The notes below the pieces were generated by a model, which saw nothing but the letters and a program-made list of their open reading frames with translations, did no database searches and had not been told where the DNA came from. Shown piece by piece: positions 53,144-61,944 of a DNA stretch of 64,000 bases. The position numbers and the translations under genes are program-made. Each line of letters starts with the position of its first letter. Positions within the stretch are counted from its first letter, which is position 1. Origin of the DNA: an uncultured Oscillospiraceae bacterium (lineage in GTDB: Bacteria > Bacillota > Clostridia > Oscillospirales > Ruminococcaceae); contig CAJUAN010000006.1 in NCBI GenBank assembly GCA_910584715.1, forward strand, positions 1 to 64,000, read 5' to 3'.

Positions 53144-53227
53144 CCGCATAAACTGAATTAACGGGCAATAACGGTTTATGCGGCTGAAGTGGTATGCGCG
53201 GTATCCAATCGTAAGCAGACGCATACC
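53144..53227 (+). other. Structured intergenic stretch with two hairpins
   Basis: CCGCATAAAC (53144) pairs with GTTTATGCGG (53174), and GGTATGCG (53191) pairs with CGCATACC (53220). Neither has a T-run. They may be processing or stability structures, or part of an RNA. Confidence 0.5.
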
Positions 53228-53284
53228 CGTAGGGGAGCTTCGGCGTAAAAGCGTACCTTGATGTGTCCGTATATTATAGATTTT

Positions 53285-53326
53285 GGTCAAATGTCAATTT
53301 TTTGGCATTTGACCTTGATTTTTTTC
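53285..53326 (+). terminator. Terminator of the alaS-DHHW operon
   Basis: GGTCAAATGTCAA pairs with TTGGCATTTGACC (one G-T pair) over a TTTT loop, followed by TTGATTTTTTT. Confidence 0.85.
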
Positions 53327-53348
53327 GGAAAATATAATATAATATAAT
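53315..53348 (+). promoter_or_regulatory. Promoter for rpe and the rnf-like cluster, with three overlapping -10 boxes
   Basis: TATAAT occurs three times in a row, sharing end bases (53333, 53338, 53343). TTGATT at 53315 has 17-base spacing to the second, and TTGACC at 53309 has 18 to the first. The -35 region overlaps the upstream terminator. Confidence 0.65.
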
Positions 53349-53488
53349 GAGGTGTGGTTTTTATACAGGGAAATTGTCGAAATTTATGCAAGAACTTTAT
53401 AAAATACAGTCGTATCTGCACATTTTGCGCATAATTTTGCAAGTCTCGGTAGCTTCGGTCACACACGCTCATTTTGGAGGATAATCCT

Positions 53489-54130
53489 GTGGAAAAAATT
53501 GTATCGGCTTCTATTTTAAGCGCCGATTTTCTTAATCTGGGAAGCGAAATAAAAAGAGCTGAGGACGCGGGCTGCCGCTATATCCATTTTGATGTTATGG
53601 ACGGCGTTTTCGTTCCAAATATAAGCTACGGTCTGCCGGTCCTGAAAGCTGTCGCAGGCGCGGCAAGATCAGTTCTTGACGTTCACCTGATGATAACAGA
53701 TCCCTTAAAATACGTTGAAAGATTTGCCGAAAAAGGCGCGGATATCATAACAGTTCATCTTGAATCCGAATCGGATACTGCCGGAACAATTGAGAGAATA
53801 CATTCCCTCGGGAAAAAGGCGGGACTTGCAATAAAGCCGAAAACCCCTGTATCTGCGGCGGAAAAGTATATTGACATGATAGATATGCTTCTGGTAATGA
53901 CGGTAGAGCCGGGCTTCGGGGGTCAGGGATTTATGCCCGATATGCCCGCTAAGATAGAGGAAGCCCGAAAGCTTATTGGCGGCAGGGCAGTTCCCATAGA
54001 GGTTGACGGAGGGATAAACGGAAGTACTGCGGAGCTTGTGAAAAATGCGGGTGCGGATATACTTGTGGCAGGATCGTATCTGTTTAAGGCTCAGGATATG
54101 CCTGCTGCCGTAAAAAGCCTGCTGTACTGA
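53489..54130 (+). CDS. rpe: Ribulose-phosphate 3-epimerase
   Basis: This 213-residue TIM-barrel enzyme interconverts ribulose-5-P and xylulose-5-P. IVSASILSADFLNLGSEI at the start, YIHFDVMDGVFVPNISYG (metal site), LDVHLMITDPLKYV, VMTVEPGFGGQGFM and EVDGGINGSTAELV are family motifs. GTG 53489 is chosen because GGAGG lies 8 bases upstream; the frame reaches TTG 53474. Confidence 0.96.
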   Translation: MEKIVSASILSADFLNLGSEIKRAEDAGCRYIHFDVMDGVFVPNISYGLPVLKAVAGAARSVLDVHLMITDPLKYVERFAEKGADIITVHLESESDTAGTIERIHSLGKKAGLAIKPKTPVSAAEKYIDMIDMLLVMTVEPGFGGQGFMPDMPAKIEEARKLIGGRAVPIEVDGGINGSTAELVKNAGADILVAGSYLFKAQDMPAAVKSLLY

Positions 54131-54144
54131 ATTTACATAAAATT

Positions 54145-55194
54145 ATGAACGAGGAGCTTCTTGACTTTATGGAGCTGAAAAGAAAACTTGAATTTAACAT
54201 AATGACTGATATGCTTATCGTGCTGCTTATCGCTGCGGTAGTATCGGTGTACTATTACGGTTTCAGAGCGGCGACAGTGATAGCGGTAACGGTGTTTGTA
54301 AGCGTGGCAGCCGATTTTGTGTGCCTCAGGCTCCGGAAAAAAGAGCATGACAGAAAAGATCTGTCCGCGCTGCTGACGGGTCTTACGCTGGGACTGATGA
54401 TGTCGGCGTCCGTACCGTACCTTGAAGCGGCTGCTGCGGCTATCTTTGCTGCTGTGGCTGCAAAGCACGCATTCGGAGGTCACGGCTGCGAAATATTCAA
54501 TCCTGCTGCGGTTGGGTTTCTGTTTGCGTCACTTTGTTTTCCCGAGAATATGCTTACATATCCGAGGATATTTACCGATATACCGATGTCGCCGGTAGTA
54601 CCGTCGGATATTCTGAGCCAGTCTATGACAAAAACCTTTATTCTTACCGGAACGTCGTCGGTTTCGCTGATAGATATTCTCGTAGGAAGATTTATAGGTC
54701 CAATGGGGACAGGCTTTATTGTTTTGCTTGTTGTGATTGCGGTATTTCTGATGGTGCGCCGTTCAATTTCGGCTATAGCTTTTTTTACGGAGCTTGCGGT
54801 CATGGGGCTGTATGCATTTATACGCTATAATTTCAACCCGATGTCTGTTCTGTACTTTTTTGCGGGAGGGATGACGCTTTTCGGCATGATATTTCTTTCC
54901 TGCGATTACAGCGTCATACCGAAAACGGCAAGCTCCCGTTTTTTGTACGGACTGACGGTAAGCGTTTGCATGATAATGTTCTGTCAGTATTCGGGTACGG
55001 AAAACGCAATAGTTTATGCGTCTATAGTTTCGTCTCCGATAGGGATAGAGCTTGACAGGCGCGCGCTTTCCTTTGCGGATATGCTCAAAAAGCGCAGGCG
55101 CGGAAAACGCAGGAGAAAAAATAAAAACAATCTTTTGGGAAGTATCAGCGAAACTTTGGAAATGCTTGATAATGACGATAAACGGGAGAGTTGA
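54145..55194 (+). CDS. RnfD-like membrane protein
   Basis: This 349-residue protein has about nine helices. HGCEIFNPAAVG (113-124) matches the GHQIFNPA motif of RnfD/NqrB. The segment that carries the flavinylated Thr in RnfD (SGATPL) appears as GTSSVSLIDIL, with Ser in place of Thr. A basic tail (KKRRRGKRRRKNKNN) is unusual. The rnfE-like gene starts within its stop. ATG 54169 is a possible alternative start. Neighbouring rnfB, rnfC and rnfG are absent, so it cannot form a standard Rnf complex. Confidence 0.85.
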   Translation: MNEELLDFMELKRKLEFNIMTDMLIVLLIAAVVSVYYYGFRAATVIAVTVFVSVAADFVCLRLRKKEHDRKDLSALLTGLTLGLMMSASVPYLEAAAAAIFAAVAAKHAFGGHGCEIFNPAAVGFLFASLCFPENMLTYPRIFTDIPMSPVVPSDILSQSMTKTFILTGTSSVSLIDILVGRFIGPMGTGFIVLLVVIAVFLMVRRSISAIAFFTELAVMGLYAFIRYNFNPMSVLYFFAGGMTLFGMIFLSCDYSVIPKTASSRFLYGLTVSVCMIMFCQYSGTENAIVYASIVSSPIGIELDRRALSFADMLKKRRRGKRRRKNKNNLLGSISETLEMLDNDDKRES

Positions 55195-55196
55195 TT

Positions 55197-55820
55197 GTGA
55201 GTAACGGTAACGACAATAATAACAGCTTCAAAAAAATCATACAAAACGGGCTGCTTAACAAAAATCCGATCCTTGTAAGCGGAATGGTGATTGCGCCTGT
55301 TATTGTGCTGGCAAATAATTTCAATGACGCGGTAATGCTGGTCGCAGCGTTTTCACTGATAACTTTTTTTACTCTGGTGATATCGTCATTTGTGCCGAAG
55401 AGTATTGTTTATACGATAAGAATAATCCTCTATACGCTTATAGGCGCGGTAGTTTATGTTCCGTCGGTTATTCTGCTGGAATACATCATGCCGGATGGAG
55501 TTGAAGCCATAGGAATATTTTTTCCGCTGTTTATCACGAACAGTTTTATAGTTACACGGTCGGAGTCGATATTTTTTCTGGAAACAAAAGGGAAAATGCT
55601 TCTTGACATAATATTCTGTATAATTGGTTACGACGCTGCCGTACTGATTTTTGCGGCGGTGCGGGAGATACTTGCTTCGGGTACGATAGGCGGAAAAATT
55701 ACCGGTATGCCTGCGTCCTTTCGTGTATTTGAGCACCCTTTCGGAGGATTTATCCTGCTGGGACTTTTTGCGGCGCTGTTCAGAAGTATTCTCCTGCTGA
55801 TAAAGCGGGTCCAGAAGTAG
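55197..55820 (+). CDS. RnfE/NqrD-like membrane protein lacking cluster cysteines
   Basis: This 207-residue protein has six helices. NGLLNKNPILVSGMVIAPVI aligns with the LGLCP box of RnfE, with Ala for Cys. AIGIFFPLFITNSFIVTRSE aligns with the IPLIVTNCIVVGRAE box, with Ser for Cys. The C-terminal AAVREILASGTIGG segment supports the family. So the [2Fe-2S] ligands that RnfE shares with RnfA are missing. The start GTG 55197 follows GGGAGAG; the frame begins at TTG 55191. Confidence 0.88.
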   Translation: MSNGNDNNNSFKKIIQNGLLNKNPILVSGMVIAPVIVLANNFNDAVMLVAAFSLITFFTLVISSFVPKSIVYTIRIILYTLIGAVVYVPSVILLEYIMPDGVEAIGIFFPLFITNSFIVTRSESIFFLETKGKMLLDIIFCIIGYDAAVLIFAAVREILASGTIGGKITGMPASFRVFEHPFGGFILLGLFAALFRSILLLIKRVQK

Positions 55821-55832
55821 GGGGCGGTTTGA

Positions 55833-56426
55833 TTGGATATGATGAAAAATATAATACTTACCGCGTTTACGGCAGTGTTTGCTGAAAATATAATCTTTTC
55901 CGGAGCGCTCGGTACAAGCACGCTTATAATTGTTTCAAGAAGCCGCAAAAATCTGTTCGGATTCGGTCTGAGCGTAACCTATATAACCGCGCTGATGAGC
56001 ATACTGACATATTTTATCAATAAAGCGCTGAGTTTCGACGAAAAAAGCTATATTTATACGCCGCTTGTGTATATAATAATTCTCGGTGCTGTGTATATCC
56101 TGACACTGCTGTGTATGTGGAGATTCGCTCCGGCAATGTTCGGCAGAATGAAAAAATATATACACATTTCCGCGTTCAACTGCGCTGTGCTTGGCTCGCT
56201 GTTCCTTATATCGGAACGCTGCGAGACTCTTGGCGAATACTTTATACACGGTCTTGGCATGGGTCTGGGATTTGTACTGGCAGTGTACCTTACGGCAATA
56301 GTTTACGACCGACTTTATTCCGAGAAAGCGCCGTATTCGTTCAGGGGGTATCCGCTGCTTCTGGTCTATATAGGGATACTGAGCATGGCTTTTTGGGGAC
56401 TTTCGGGCTATACATTAAAATTTTAA
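55833..56426 (+). CDS. RnfA/NqrE-like membrane protein with one of two cluster cysteines
   Basis: This 197-residue protein has six helices. ENIIFSGALGTSTLIIVS aligns with the NNFVLVKFLGLCPFMGVS box of RnfA, Ser-Thr replacing Cys-Pro. HISAFNCAVLG retains the second Cys. The C-terminal PYSFRGYPLLLVYIGILSM followed by AFWGLSGY is an excellent RnfA match. The start is TTG 55833, with GGGGGCGG upstream. Last of the three Rnf-like genes. Confidence 0.9.
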   Translation: MDMMKNIILTAFTAVFAENIIFSGALGTSTLIIVSRSRKNLFGFGLSVTYITALMSILTYFINKALSFDEKSYIYTPLVYIIILGAVYILTLLCMWRFAPAMFGRMKKYIHISAFNCAVLGSLFLISERCETLGEYFIHGLGMGLGFVLAVYLTAIVYDRLYSEKAPYSFRGYPLLLVYIGILSMAFWGLSGYTLKF

Positions 56427-56448
56427 AAGGTTGAAGGGATGATAGGCA

Positions 56449-57675
56449 ATGGAACGCCGCGGCAGAAAAATTTACCGTACTCGCGCAGGCAACCGGAAAA
56501 GAAGAACTCAGAAATTTTTTAAAGCTTTATTTATGATAATAATTCTGGCGCTGCTGGTTTTTGTCGGGTACAGCGTCGCAAAGCCTGTCTATAAATATTT
56601 TTCGGAAAGAAGCGGCAAGGACTCCGCGGAGGAGACGGTGCCATGGACTCCTCCCGTTATGCCGGACGATACGGATGGTACAGGAAACGAAACTGTGGAT
56701 GTTCCCGAGGAATCTGCAGATGCCCCTGAGGATAACGGTGAAAACCGTAAGCTTGATTTTTCTGCATACCAGCTTCCGGAAACAGCTCTTATTTCAGATT
56801 CTGACCTGAGAAACGCTCTTGAAAGCGCCAAGGGAAGCGGTTATACTGCTGTGGTCGTTACCATGAAAGCAGAGGGCGGAAAGATATACTATAAAACAAG
56901 CTCACAAATGGCTTTGAGTGCTGACGGCGCTGTTGCGGGAGGTATGTATGCCGGACAGATATCGTCTATGATAAAAAACGCGGGATTTACGCCTATCGCA
57001 AAAATCAATCTTCTTGAGGATCATAACTGGTACGGAGAGTATAAAACAGGCGCGTACCGTTTTGAGGGAAGCACCTCCACATGGCTCGACGACTCGGCTG
57101 CAAACGGAGGAAAGCCTTGGCTGTCTCCGTTTGACACCGATACACAGAGCTATGCGGCATATCTTGCAAACGAGGTTTCAAGCGCAGGCTTTGACTATGT
57201 CATTTTTGACGGTATTGTTTTCCCGCCTTTCCGCAACTCAGACCTTAACTATGTGGGAGCGATAGTTAAAGATCCGTCAAAGTATAAAACTCTTATAAGC
57301 ATTGCAGATATTTCCGCAAAGACGGCTGAAGCTAACGGTTCATCCGTAATGGTAACGGCTTCTGCGGGAGAGATCATCGGCGGAAAGTCCGATCTGTTCA
57401 AGCCTGCGGAGCTTACGGTCAAAACAGTTTCCGTTGAGTATTTCCCGAACGGACTGGAGAATACAGCTCTGATAAACGGAGAGGAGATCGCGCTTTCGGA
57501 GCTTACGGCATACGACAGGGCAAAGACGGTATTTACCGAAATAAAGCGTCTTGCGGGTGATGAGATAACGATTGTTCCCGCTTTGAAGCAGTCTGATTTT
57601 TCACAGGCTGATTTTAGTGAAACCATATCCGCGTTTATGGATCTGGGCTTTACTTCCTATATTATTCTTGGCTGA
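56449..57675 (+). CDS. DUF4015-type glycosidase-like protein, membrane anchored
   Basis: This 408-residue protein has a basic N-terminus and a single transmembrane helix (about 24-46). An acidic, Pro-rich linker (to about 100) and an external TIM-barrel-like domain follow. GFDYVIFDGIVFP near 250 matches the GFDEIxFDYIRFP motif of DUF4015 putative glycosyl hydrolases and keeps the Asp. KGSGYTAVVVTMKAEGGKIY is the usual start of this domain. Targets are probably cell-wall glycans. It lies between the Rnf-like trio and a penicillin-binding protein. Confidence 0.8.
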   Translation: MERRGRKIYRTRAGNRKRRTQKFFKALFMIIILALLVFVGYSVAKPVYKYFSERSGKDSAEETVPWTPPVMPDDTDGTGNETVDVPEESADAPEDNGENRKLDFSAYQLPETALISDSDLRNALESAKGSGYTAVVVTMKAEGGKIYYKTSSQMALSADGAVAGGMYAGQISSMIKNAGFTPIAKINLLEDHNWYGEYKTGAYRFEGSTSTWLDDSAANGGKPWLSPFDTDTQSYAAYLANEVSSAGFDYVIFDGIVFPPFRNSDLNYVGAIVKDPSKYKTLISIADISAKTAEANGSSVMVTASAGEIIGGKSDLFKPAELTVKTVSVEYFPNGLENTALINGEEIALSELTAYDRAKTVFTEIKRLAGDEITIVPALKQSDFSQADFSETISAFMDLGFTSYIILG

Positions 57676-57755
57676 TGTGCTTGAAAAGCATGGTAACATT
57701 TGTGTGTCGGAACGTTTACAATTTTCCTTAAAATATTACAATTTACTTTTTTGAC

Positions 57756-57784
57756 TTAACAGCTTGAGAAAAATGTGATATACT
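57756..57784 (+). promoter_or_regulatory. Promoter for the penicillin-binding protein gene
   Basis: TTAACA, 17 bases, TATACT with an extended TG before the -10. Confidence 0.65.
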
Positions 57785-57815
57785 TGCAGAGAAGTACAGC
57801 CTGAGGAGGAAGAGC

Positions 57816-60035
57816 ATGGCTTATAAAGAAAATAATCCCGATGAAACAAGGGTTCGCAGGAAAAAGAAGAAGCGCAAGGTCAATCCAATTAAAAGGACGC
57901 TTGCGGTAATAGGCACTACTGTACTTTCGCTTGTGCTGATAGTTATAATAACAGGTTCGATAATTGCTGCGGCGCTTACTGTTTACGTGCTTCAGTTCGT
58001 CGATCAGGATCAAGTCGATATTTCACTGTCCGACCTTGATCTTGACTATACGACGTTTATTTACGCTTACGATAAAAATGACTCCCTTGTAGAGCTTGCA
58101 AGCATAAGCAGAAACGCCGACAGAATTCCCGTTACTATTGACAAAATTCCCCAGCATGTTCAGGACGCTTTCGTCTATACCGAGGACGAGCGTTTCTACG
58201 AGCACGCGGGAGTTGACTGGAAGCGTACCTTTACCGCTTTCCTTAATGAGATACTGCACTTTCTGGGAGGCAGACAGGGCGGTTCGACTATTACTCAGCA
58301 GCTTGTCAAAAACGTTACCGGCGATGACGACGCAAACTGGGACAGAAAAATGCGTGAGATATTCCGTGCGGCGCAGCTTGAAAAGTACTGCACCAAAACG
58401 GATATACTTGAAGCGTATCTAAACTATATCGGCTTCGGCGGCAGCACTGCGGGAATACAGGCGGCTTCACTCAAATATTTCGGCAAGGACGTTTCGGAGC
58501 TTACCATTGCCGAGGGAGCCTGCCTTGCTGCTATACCCAAAAACCCTGTACACTATAACCCCTTTGCAAAGGGCAAGGAGGACGAAGAAACAGGCGAATT
58601 CAAATCAGGTCTTGAATGGAACCTTGAACGTCAGCAGACCGTTTTGTGGCTTATGTATAAAAACGCCTGCATTTCTCAGCGGGAATACGAGGCAGCCTGC
58701 GAGGAAAAGATAGTCTTCCGCGATCCCAATGCCAAGGACGAATCCGAAGAGAATGGCAACGGCATTCAGGACTGGTTTGTGGATATGGTCATATACGACG
58801 TAATAACCGATTTTCAGGAGCTTTACGGCATTGAGCAGGACGAAGCAAGCGACAGACTCTATAACGGTGGATATAAGGTATATACTACTGTGGACTTGGA
58901 TATGCAGAAGGCCGTAGAAGCCAAGTATAAGGATTATACCACATTTTCGGATACCGTCCTTGCAGACCCCCCTGAGTCGGCGTTTATCTGTATGGACTAT
59001 ACGGGCAATATCAAGGCTGTTGTCGGCGCGATCGGAGAGAAAGCGGGTTCCAACATCTGGAACAATGCTACAAGATCAAAGCGTTCTCCCGGTTCCTGTA
59101 TAAAACCAATAACCTCTTACGGCTACGGTCTTGAGTACGACTTTTTCACATGGTCAACAGTATTTACCAATAAACCTTTGGATACTGAAATTATCGACGA
59201 AGAAACAGGTCTGCCGCGTAAATGGCCCTATAACTATAATTCCAAAAGCTGGGATTACGGAGGATATTTTACGTTCCAGGCATTGCAGCGTTCACTGAAT
59301 ACCGTTCCCGCTCAGCTTATCGAACAGGAAACTCCGCAGGAGGTGTTTGAGTTCCTGCAAAACCGTTTCCAGATCACTACTCTTACTGCGGCGGACGCGG
59401 ATATCGCTCCGCTTTCGGTAGGTGCGCTTACCGAGGGACTTACCCTTAAAGAGCTTGTTGCGGCGTATCAGGCGTTCGGAAACGGCGGCAAATATTATAG
59501 ACCAACGTCCTACACGCAGGTCGTTGACGGAAACGGAAAGGTCGTTTTGCAGCACAAATATATGCCTATCCAGGCAATAAGCAGCGATACCGCCTATATA
59601 ATGAATAAGCTTATGCAGACGGTAATCGAAGGGCCCAACGGAACGGGACGCGCCGCTAAGCTTGTAAATACTCCGCTTGTAGGAAAGACCGGTACGTCCC
59701 AGGATTGGCACGACTTGTCGTTTGTGGGCTGTACTCCCGATTACGTCAGCGGCATATGGTACGGTTACTTGACACCGAAGCAGATTCCCACAGGAACCTA
59801 TTATAGCTCGCCGCAGGTGTGGAAAAATGTTTTCGGTGAAATTGCCGAAGCGGAGGAGGGGAAATCTTTCCCTGTAAACAACGAGGTTCAGGAGTTATAC
59901 TACTGCGCCGAAACAGGAAAGCTTGCAGGCGCGAAGTGTCCTACGGGTTCAATCGGATACTATAAGAAGACTTTTGTTCCCGAAATGTGTACCGCAGATC
60001 ACAGCGCCAAAAAGAAAGACGAGGGGCAGTCCTGA
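57816..60035 (+). CDS. Class A penicillin-binding protein (PBP1A-like)
   Basis: This 739-residue bifunctional enzyme has a basic cytosolic tail and a transmembrane helix (about 30-55). The GT51 glycosyltransferase domain has DAFVYTEDERFYEHAGVDWK, GGSTITQQLVKN and AAIPKNPVHYNP. The transpeptidase domain has SCIK (S427/K430), SLN (S493-N495) and KTGTS (K624-G626). All catalytic residues are present. It polymerises and crosslinks peptidoglycan on the outer face. GAGGAGGAAGAGC precedes ATG. Confidence 0.95.
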   Translation: MAYKENNPDETRVRRKKKKRKVNPIKRTLAVIGTTVLSLVLIVIITGSIIAAALTVYVLQFVDQDQVDISLSDLDLDYTTFIYAYDKNDSLVELASISRNADRIPVTIDKIPQHVQDAFVYTEDERFYEHAGVDWKRTFTAFLNEILHFLGGRQGGSTITQQLVKNVTGDDDANWDRKMREIFRAAQLEKYCTKTDILEAYLNYIGFGGSTAGIQAASLKYFGKDVSELTIAEGACLAAIPKNPVHYNPFAKGKEDEETGEFKSGLEWNLERQQTVLWLMYKNACISQREYEAACEEKIVFRDPNAKDESEENGNGIQDWFVDMVIYDVITDFQELYGIEQDEASDRLYNGGYKVYTTVDLDMQKAVEAKYKDYTTFSDTVLADPPESAFICMDYTGNIKAVVGAIGEKAGSNIWNNATRSKRSPGSCIKPITSYGYGLEYDFFTWSTVFTNKPLDTEIIDEETGLPRKWPYNYNSKSWDYGGYFTFQALQRSLNTVPAQLIEQETPQEVFEFLQNRFQITTLTAADADIAPLSVGALTEGLTLKELVAAYQAFGNGGKYYRPTSYTQVVDGNGKVVLQHKYMPIQAISSDTAYIMNKLMQTVIEGPNGTGRAAKLVNTPLVGKTGTSQDWHDLSFVGCTPDYVSGIWYGYLTPKQIPTGTYYSSPQVWKNVFGEIAEAEEGKSFPVNNEVQELYYCAETGKLAGAKCPTGSIGYYKKTFVPEMCTADHSAKKKDEGQS

Positions 60036-61150
60036 TGAATTTGATAAGAATGGTCTGTCCGTGCCACTTCGGACTTGAAAGCACGCTTAAATTTGAGGTA
60101 ACAAAAATCGGAGGACAGGATATTTCCGCATCGGACGGCAGAGTTGCTTTTTCGGGCGATTTCGGTACGCTTATTAAAGCCAATCTTTGGCTCAGTACCG
60201 CGGAGCGTGTTCTGGTACAGCTTGCGGAATTTGACGCTTACAGTTTCGAGGAGCTTTTTCAAGGTACGAAAAGCGCGCCTTTTGAGGACTTTATCGGTGC
60301 GGAGGACAGGTTCCCTGTAAAGGGTTACTCGCTGAATTCCGATTTGCACAGCGTTCCCGATTGTCAGTCCATAATCAAAAAAGCCGCCGTGGAACGGCTG
60401 AAAAGCAAGTACGGCATAAGCTATTTTGAGGAAACAGGTGCGCTGTACCAGATCAGGTTCAGCATACTTAAAAATCATGTTTCGATTTTTCTGGACAGTA
60501 CAGGCGAGGGACTTCACAAGCGGGGGTACCGCAGGAATTCTAATGCCGCGCCTATAAAGGAGACCCTTGCGGCGGGAATAGTTGATCTTGCCCATATTCG
60601 GGGGGACAGCGTTGTCTGCGACCCGTTCTGCGGAAGCGGCACTATCCTTATTGAAGCCGCCTATAAGGCTTTAAACATTGCTCCCGGGCTAAAGCGGCGT
60701 TTTGCTTCCGATAACTGGGATATTATCCCGCAAAATCTTTGGGAGAACGAACGCAAGTCTGCTCTTGAGGCAATACGCAAGGACACGGACTTTTTTGCCT
60801 ACGGCTATGACATAGACCCGGAATGTGTTGCTCTTACGCAGGAGAACTGCCGAAAAGCAGGTATCCAAAAGCGTGTGGAAATCAAACAGGCGGATATCAG
60901 GGATTATGAAAATATTTTCAATACTGTAACTATCTGCAATCCTCCATATGGCGAGCGTCTGCTGGAGATAAAGGAAGCTGAAAAGCTTTACAGCATAATG
61001 GGACAGCGTTTCAGCGCCGACAGGGAGCGACCTTGCTTTATTATCTCTCCGCATGAGGAGTTTGAAAAACTGTTTGGGAAAACCGCCGATAAGCGCAGGA
61101 AGCTTTATAACGGAATGCTGAAATGTCAGCTCTATATGTATTTTAAATAG
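60035..61150 (+). CDS. THUMP-domain 23S rRNA methyltransferase (RlmL/YpsC-like)
   Basis: This 371-residue protein has an N-terminal ferredoxin-like plus THUMP RNA-binding part (to about 155). A SAM-dependent methyltransferase with CDPFCGSGTILIEAAY and the catalytic NPPYGERL follows; NPPY indicates N-methylation of a base, guanine in this family. ATG 60035 overlaps the PBP stop (TGATG); a longer frame from 59987 lies inside the PBP gene and is rejected. Confidence 0.92.
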   Translation: MNLIRMVCPCHFGLESTLKFEVTKIGGQDISASDGRVAFSGDFGTLIKANLWLSTAERVLVQLAEFDAYSFEELFQGTKSAPFEDFIGAEDRFPVKGYSLNSDLHSVPDCQSIIKKAAVERLKSKYGISYFEETGALYQIRFSILKNHVSIFLDSTGEGLHKRGYRRNSNAAPIKETLAAGIVDLAHIRGDSVVCDPFCGSGTILIEAAYKALNIAPGLKRRFASDNWDIIPQNLWENERKSALEAIRKDTDFFAYGYDIDPECVALTQENCRKAGIQKRVEIKQADIRDYENIFNTVTICNPPYGERLLEIKEAEKLYSIMGQRFSADRERPCFIISPHEEFEKLFGKTADKRRKLYNGMLKCQLYMYFK

Positions 61151-61170
61151 ATTTGACAGATTTGCAGATG

Positions 61171-61204
61171 GTCCCGGAGCTGGAAAACCTCTCCGGGACT
61201 TTTT
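61171..61204 (+). terminator. Terminator after the rRNA methyltransferase gene
   Basis: GTCCCGGAG pairs with CTCCGGGAC, followed by TTTTT. Confidence 0.85.
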
Positions 61205-61221
61205 AAATGCGGTTCTTTATA

Positions 61222-61250
61222 TTGACGAATTCCTTTTTTAATGGTATAAT
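61222..61250 (+). promoter_or_regulatory. Promoter for the tmk-like gene
   Basis: TTGACG, 17 bases, TATAAT, about 30 bases before ATG. Confidence 0.8.
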
Positions 61251-61281
61251 AAATACAATATGATTTGGGAGACGGTTCTGC

Positions 61282-61941
61282 ATGGGAAAATTGGTTGTTA
61301 TAGACGGTCTGGACGGCAGCGGAAAGACTACGCAGTTTGAAATTCTAAGAGAAAAACTTGATGCCGATACTGCTGTAAAGGCAATAAGCTTTCCCGATTA
61401 TGATCAGCCGTCTTCGGCACTGGTAAAGATGTATCTGAACGGCGAGATTTCCGCTAATGCAGCAGACGTAAACGCTTATGCCGCTTCAAGCTTTTATGCG
61501 GCAGACCGCTATGCAAGCTATAAGATGTTCTGGGAAAAAAATTATCTCAGCGGAGAACTGATATTGGCAAGCCGGTATGTTACATCAAATGCCATACATC
61601 AAATGGGAAAGCTTCCCGAAAGCGAGTGGGACAGTTACCTTGAATGGCTTGCGGACTATGAGTACATTAAACTGGCGCTTCCCGAACCGAATCTTGTTAT
61701 TTTTCTGGATATGCCTGTTGAAATTTCTCAAAGGCTTATGACGGGGCGGTATAACGGGGACGAAAAGAGAAAGGATATTCATGAGGCAAACATTGAGTAT
61801 CTGAAGCTGTGCAGACGTTCCGCGCTGTATGCCGCCGAAAGGCTCGGCTGGAAAGCAGTTCCGTGCAGCGTGGGGGATAAAGTCCTGCCGATAGAAGACA
61901 TAAGCGTTAGGCTTATGCAGCTGATAAAAGAGGTTTTATGA
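61282..61941 (+). CDS. tmk: Thymidylate kinase-like nucleotide kinase
   Basis: This 219-residue protein has the P-loop DGLDGSGKTTQ (8-18) and a DRYASY motif near 76. SRYVTSNAIHQ and FLDMPVEISQRLM, which precedes the lid, follow. It should phosphorylate dTMP to dTDP. The sequence is somewhat divergent and a related deoxynucleoside kinase activity cannot be excluded. First gene after a clear promoter; DUF2156, DJ-1 and cyclo-ligase genes follow closely. Confidence 0.82.
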   Translation: MGKLVVIDGLDGSGKTTQFEILREKLDADTAVKAISFPDYDQPSSALVKMYLNGEISANAADVNAYAASSFYAADRYASYKMFWEKNYLSGELILASRYVTSNAIHQMGKLPESEWDSYLEWLADYEYIKLALPEPNLVIFLDMPVEISQRLMTGRYNGDEKRKDIHEANIEYLKLCRRSALYAAERLGWKAVPCSVGDKVLPIEDISVRLMQLIKEVL

Positions 61942-61944
61942 TAT

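Noticed and set aside
53361..53440. 26-codon Cys-containing ORF (GTG start) upstream of rpe
   Set aside because: Weak ribosome site, no conserved pattern, and it could occur by chance in a leader.
59987..60034. Upstream extension of the THUMP methyltransferase start into the PBP gene
   Set aside because: The 16 extra residues are basic and unlike the family; ATG 60035 couples to the PBP stop and gives the usual N-terminus.
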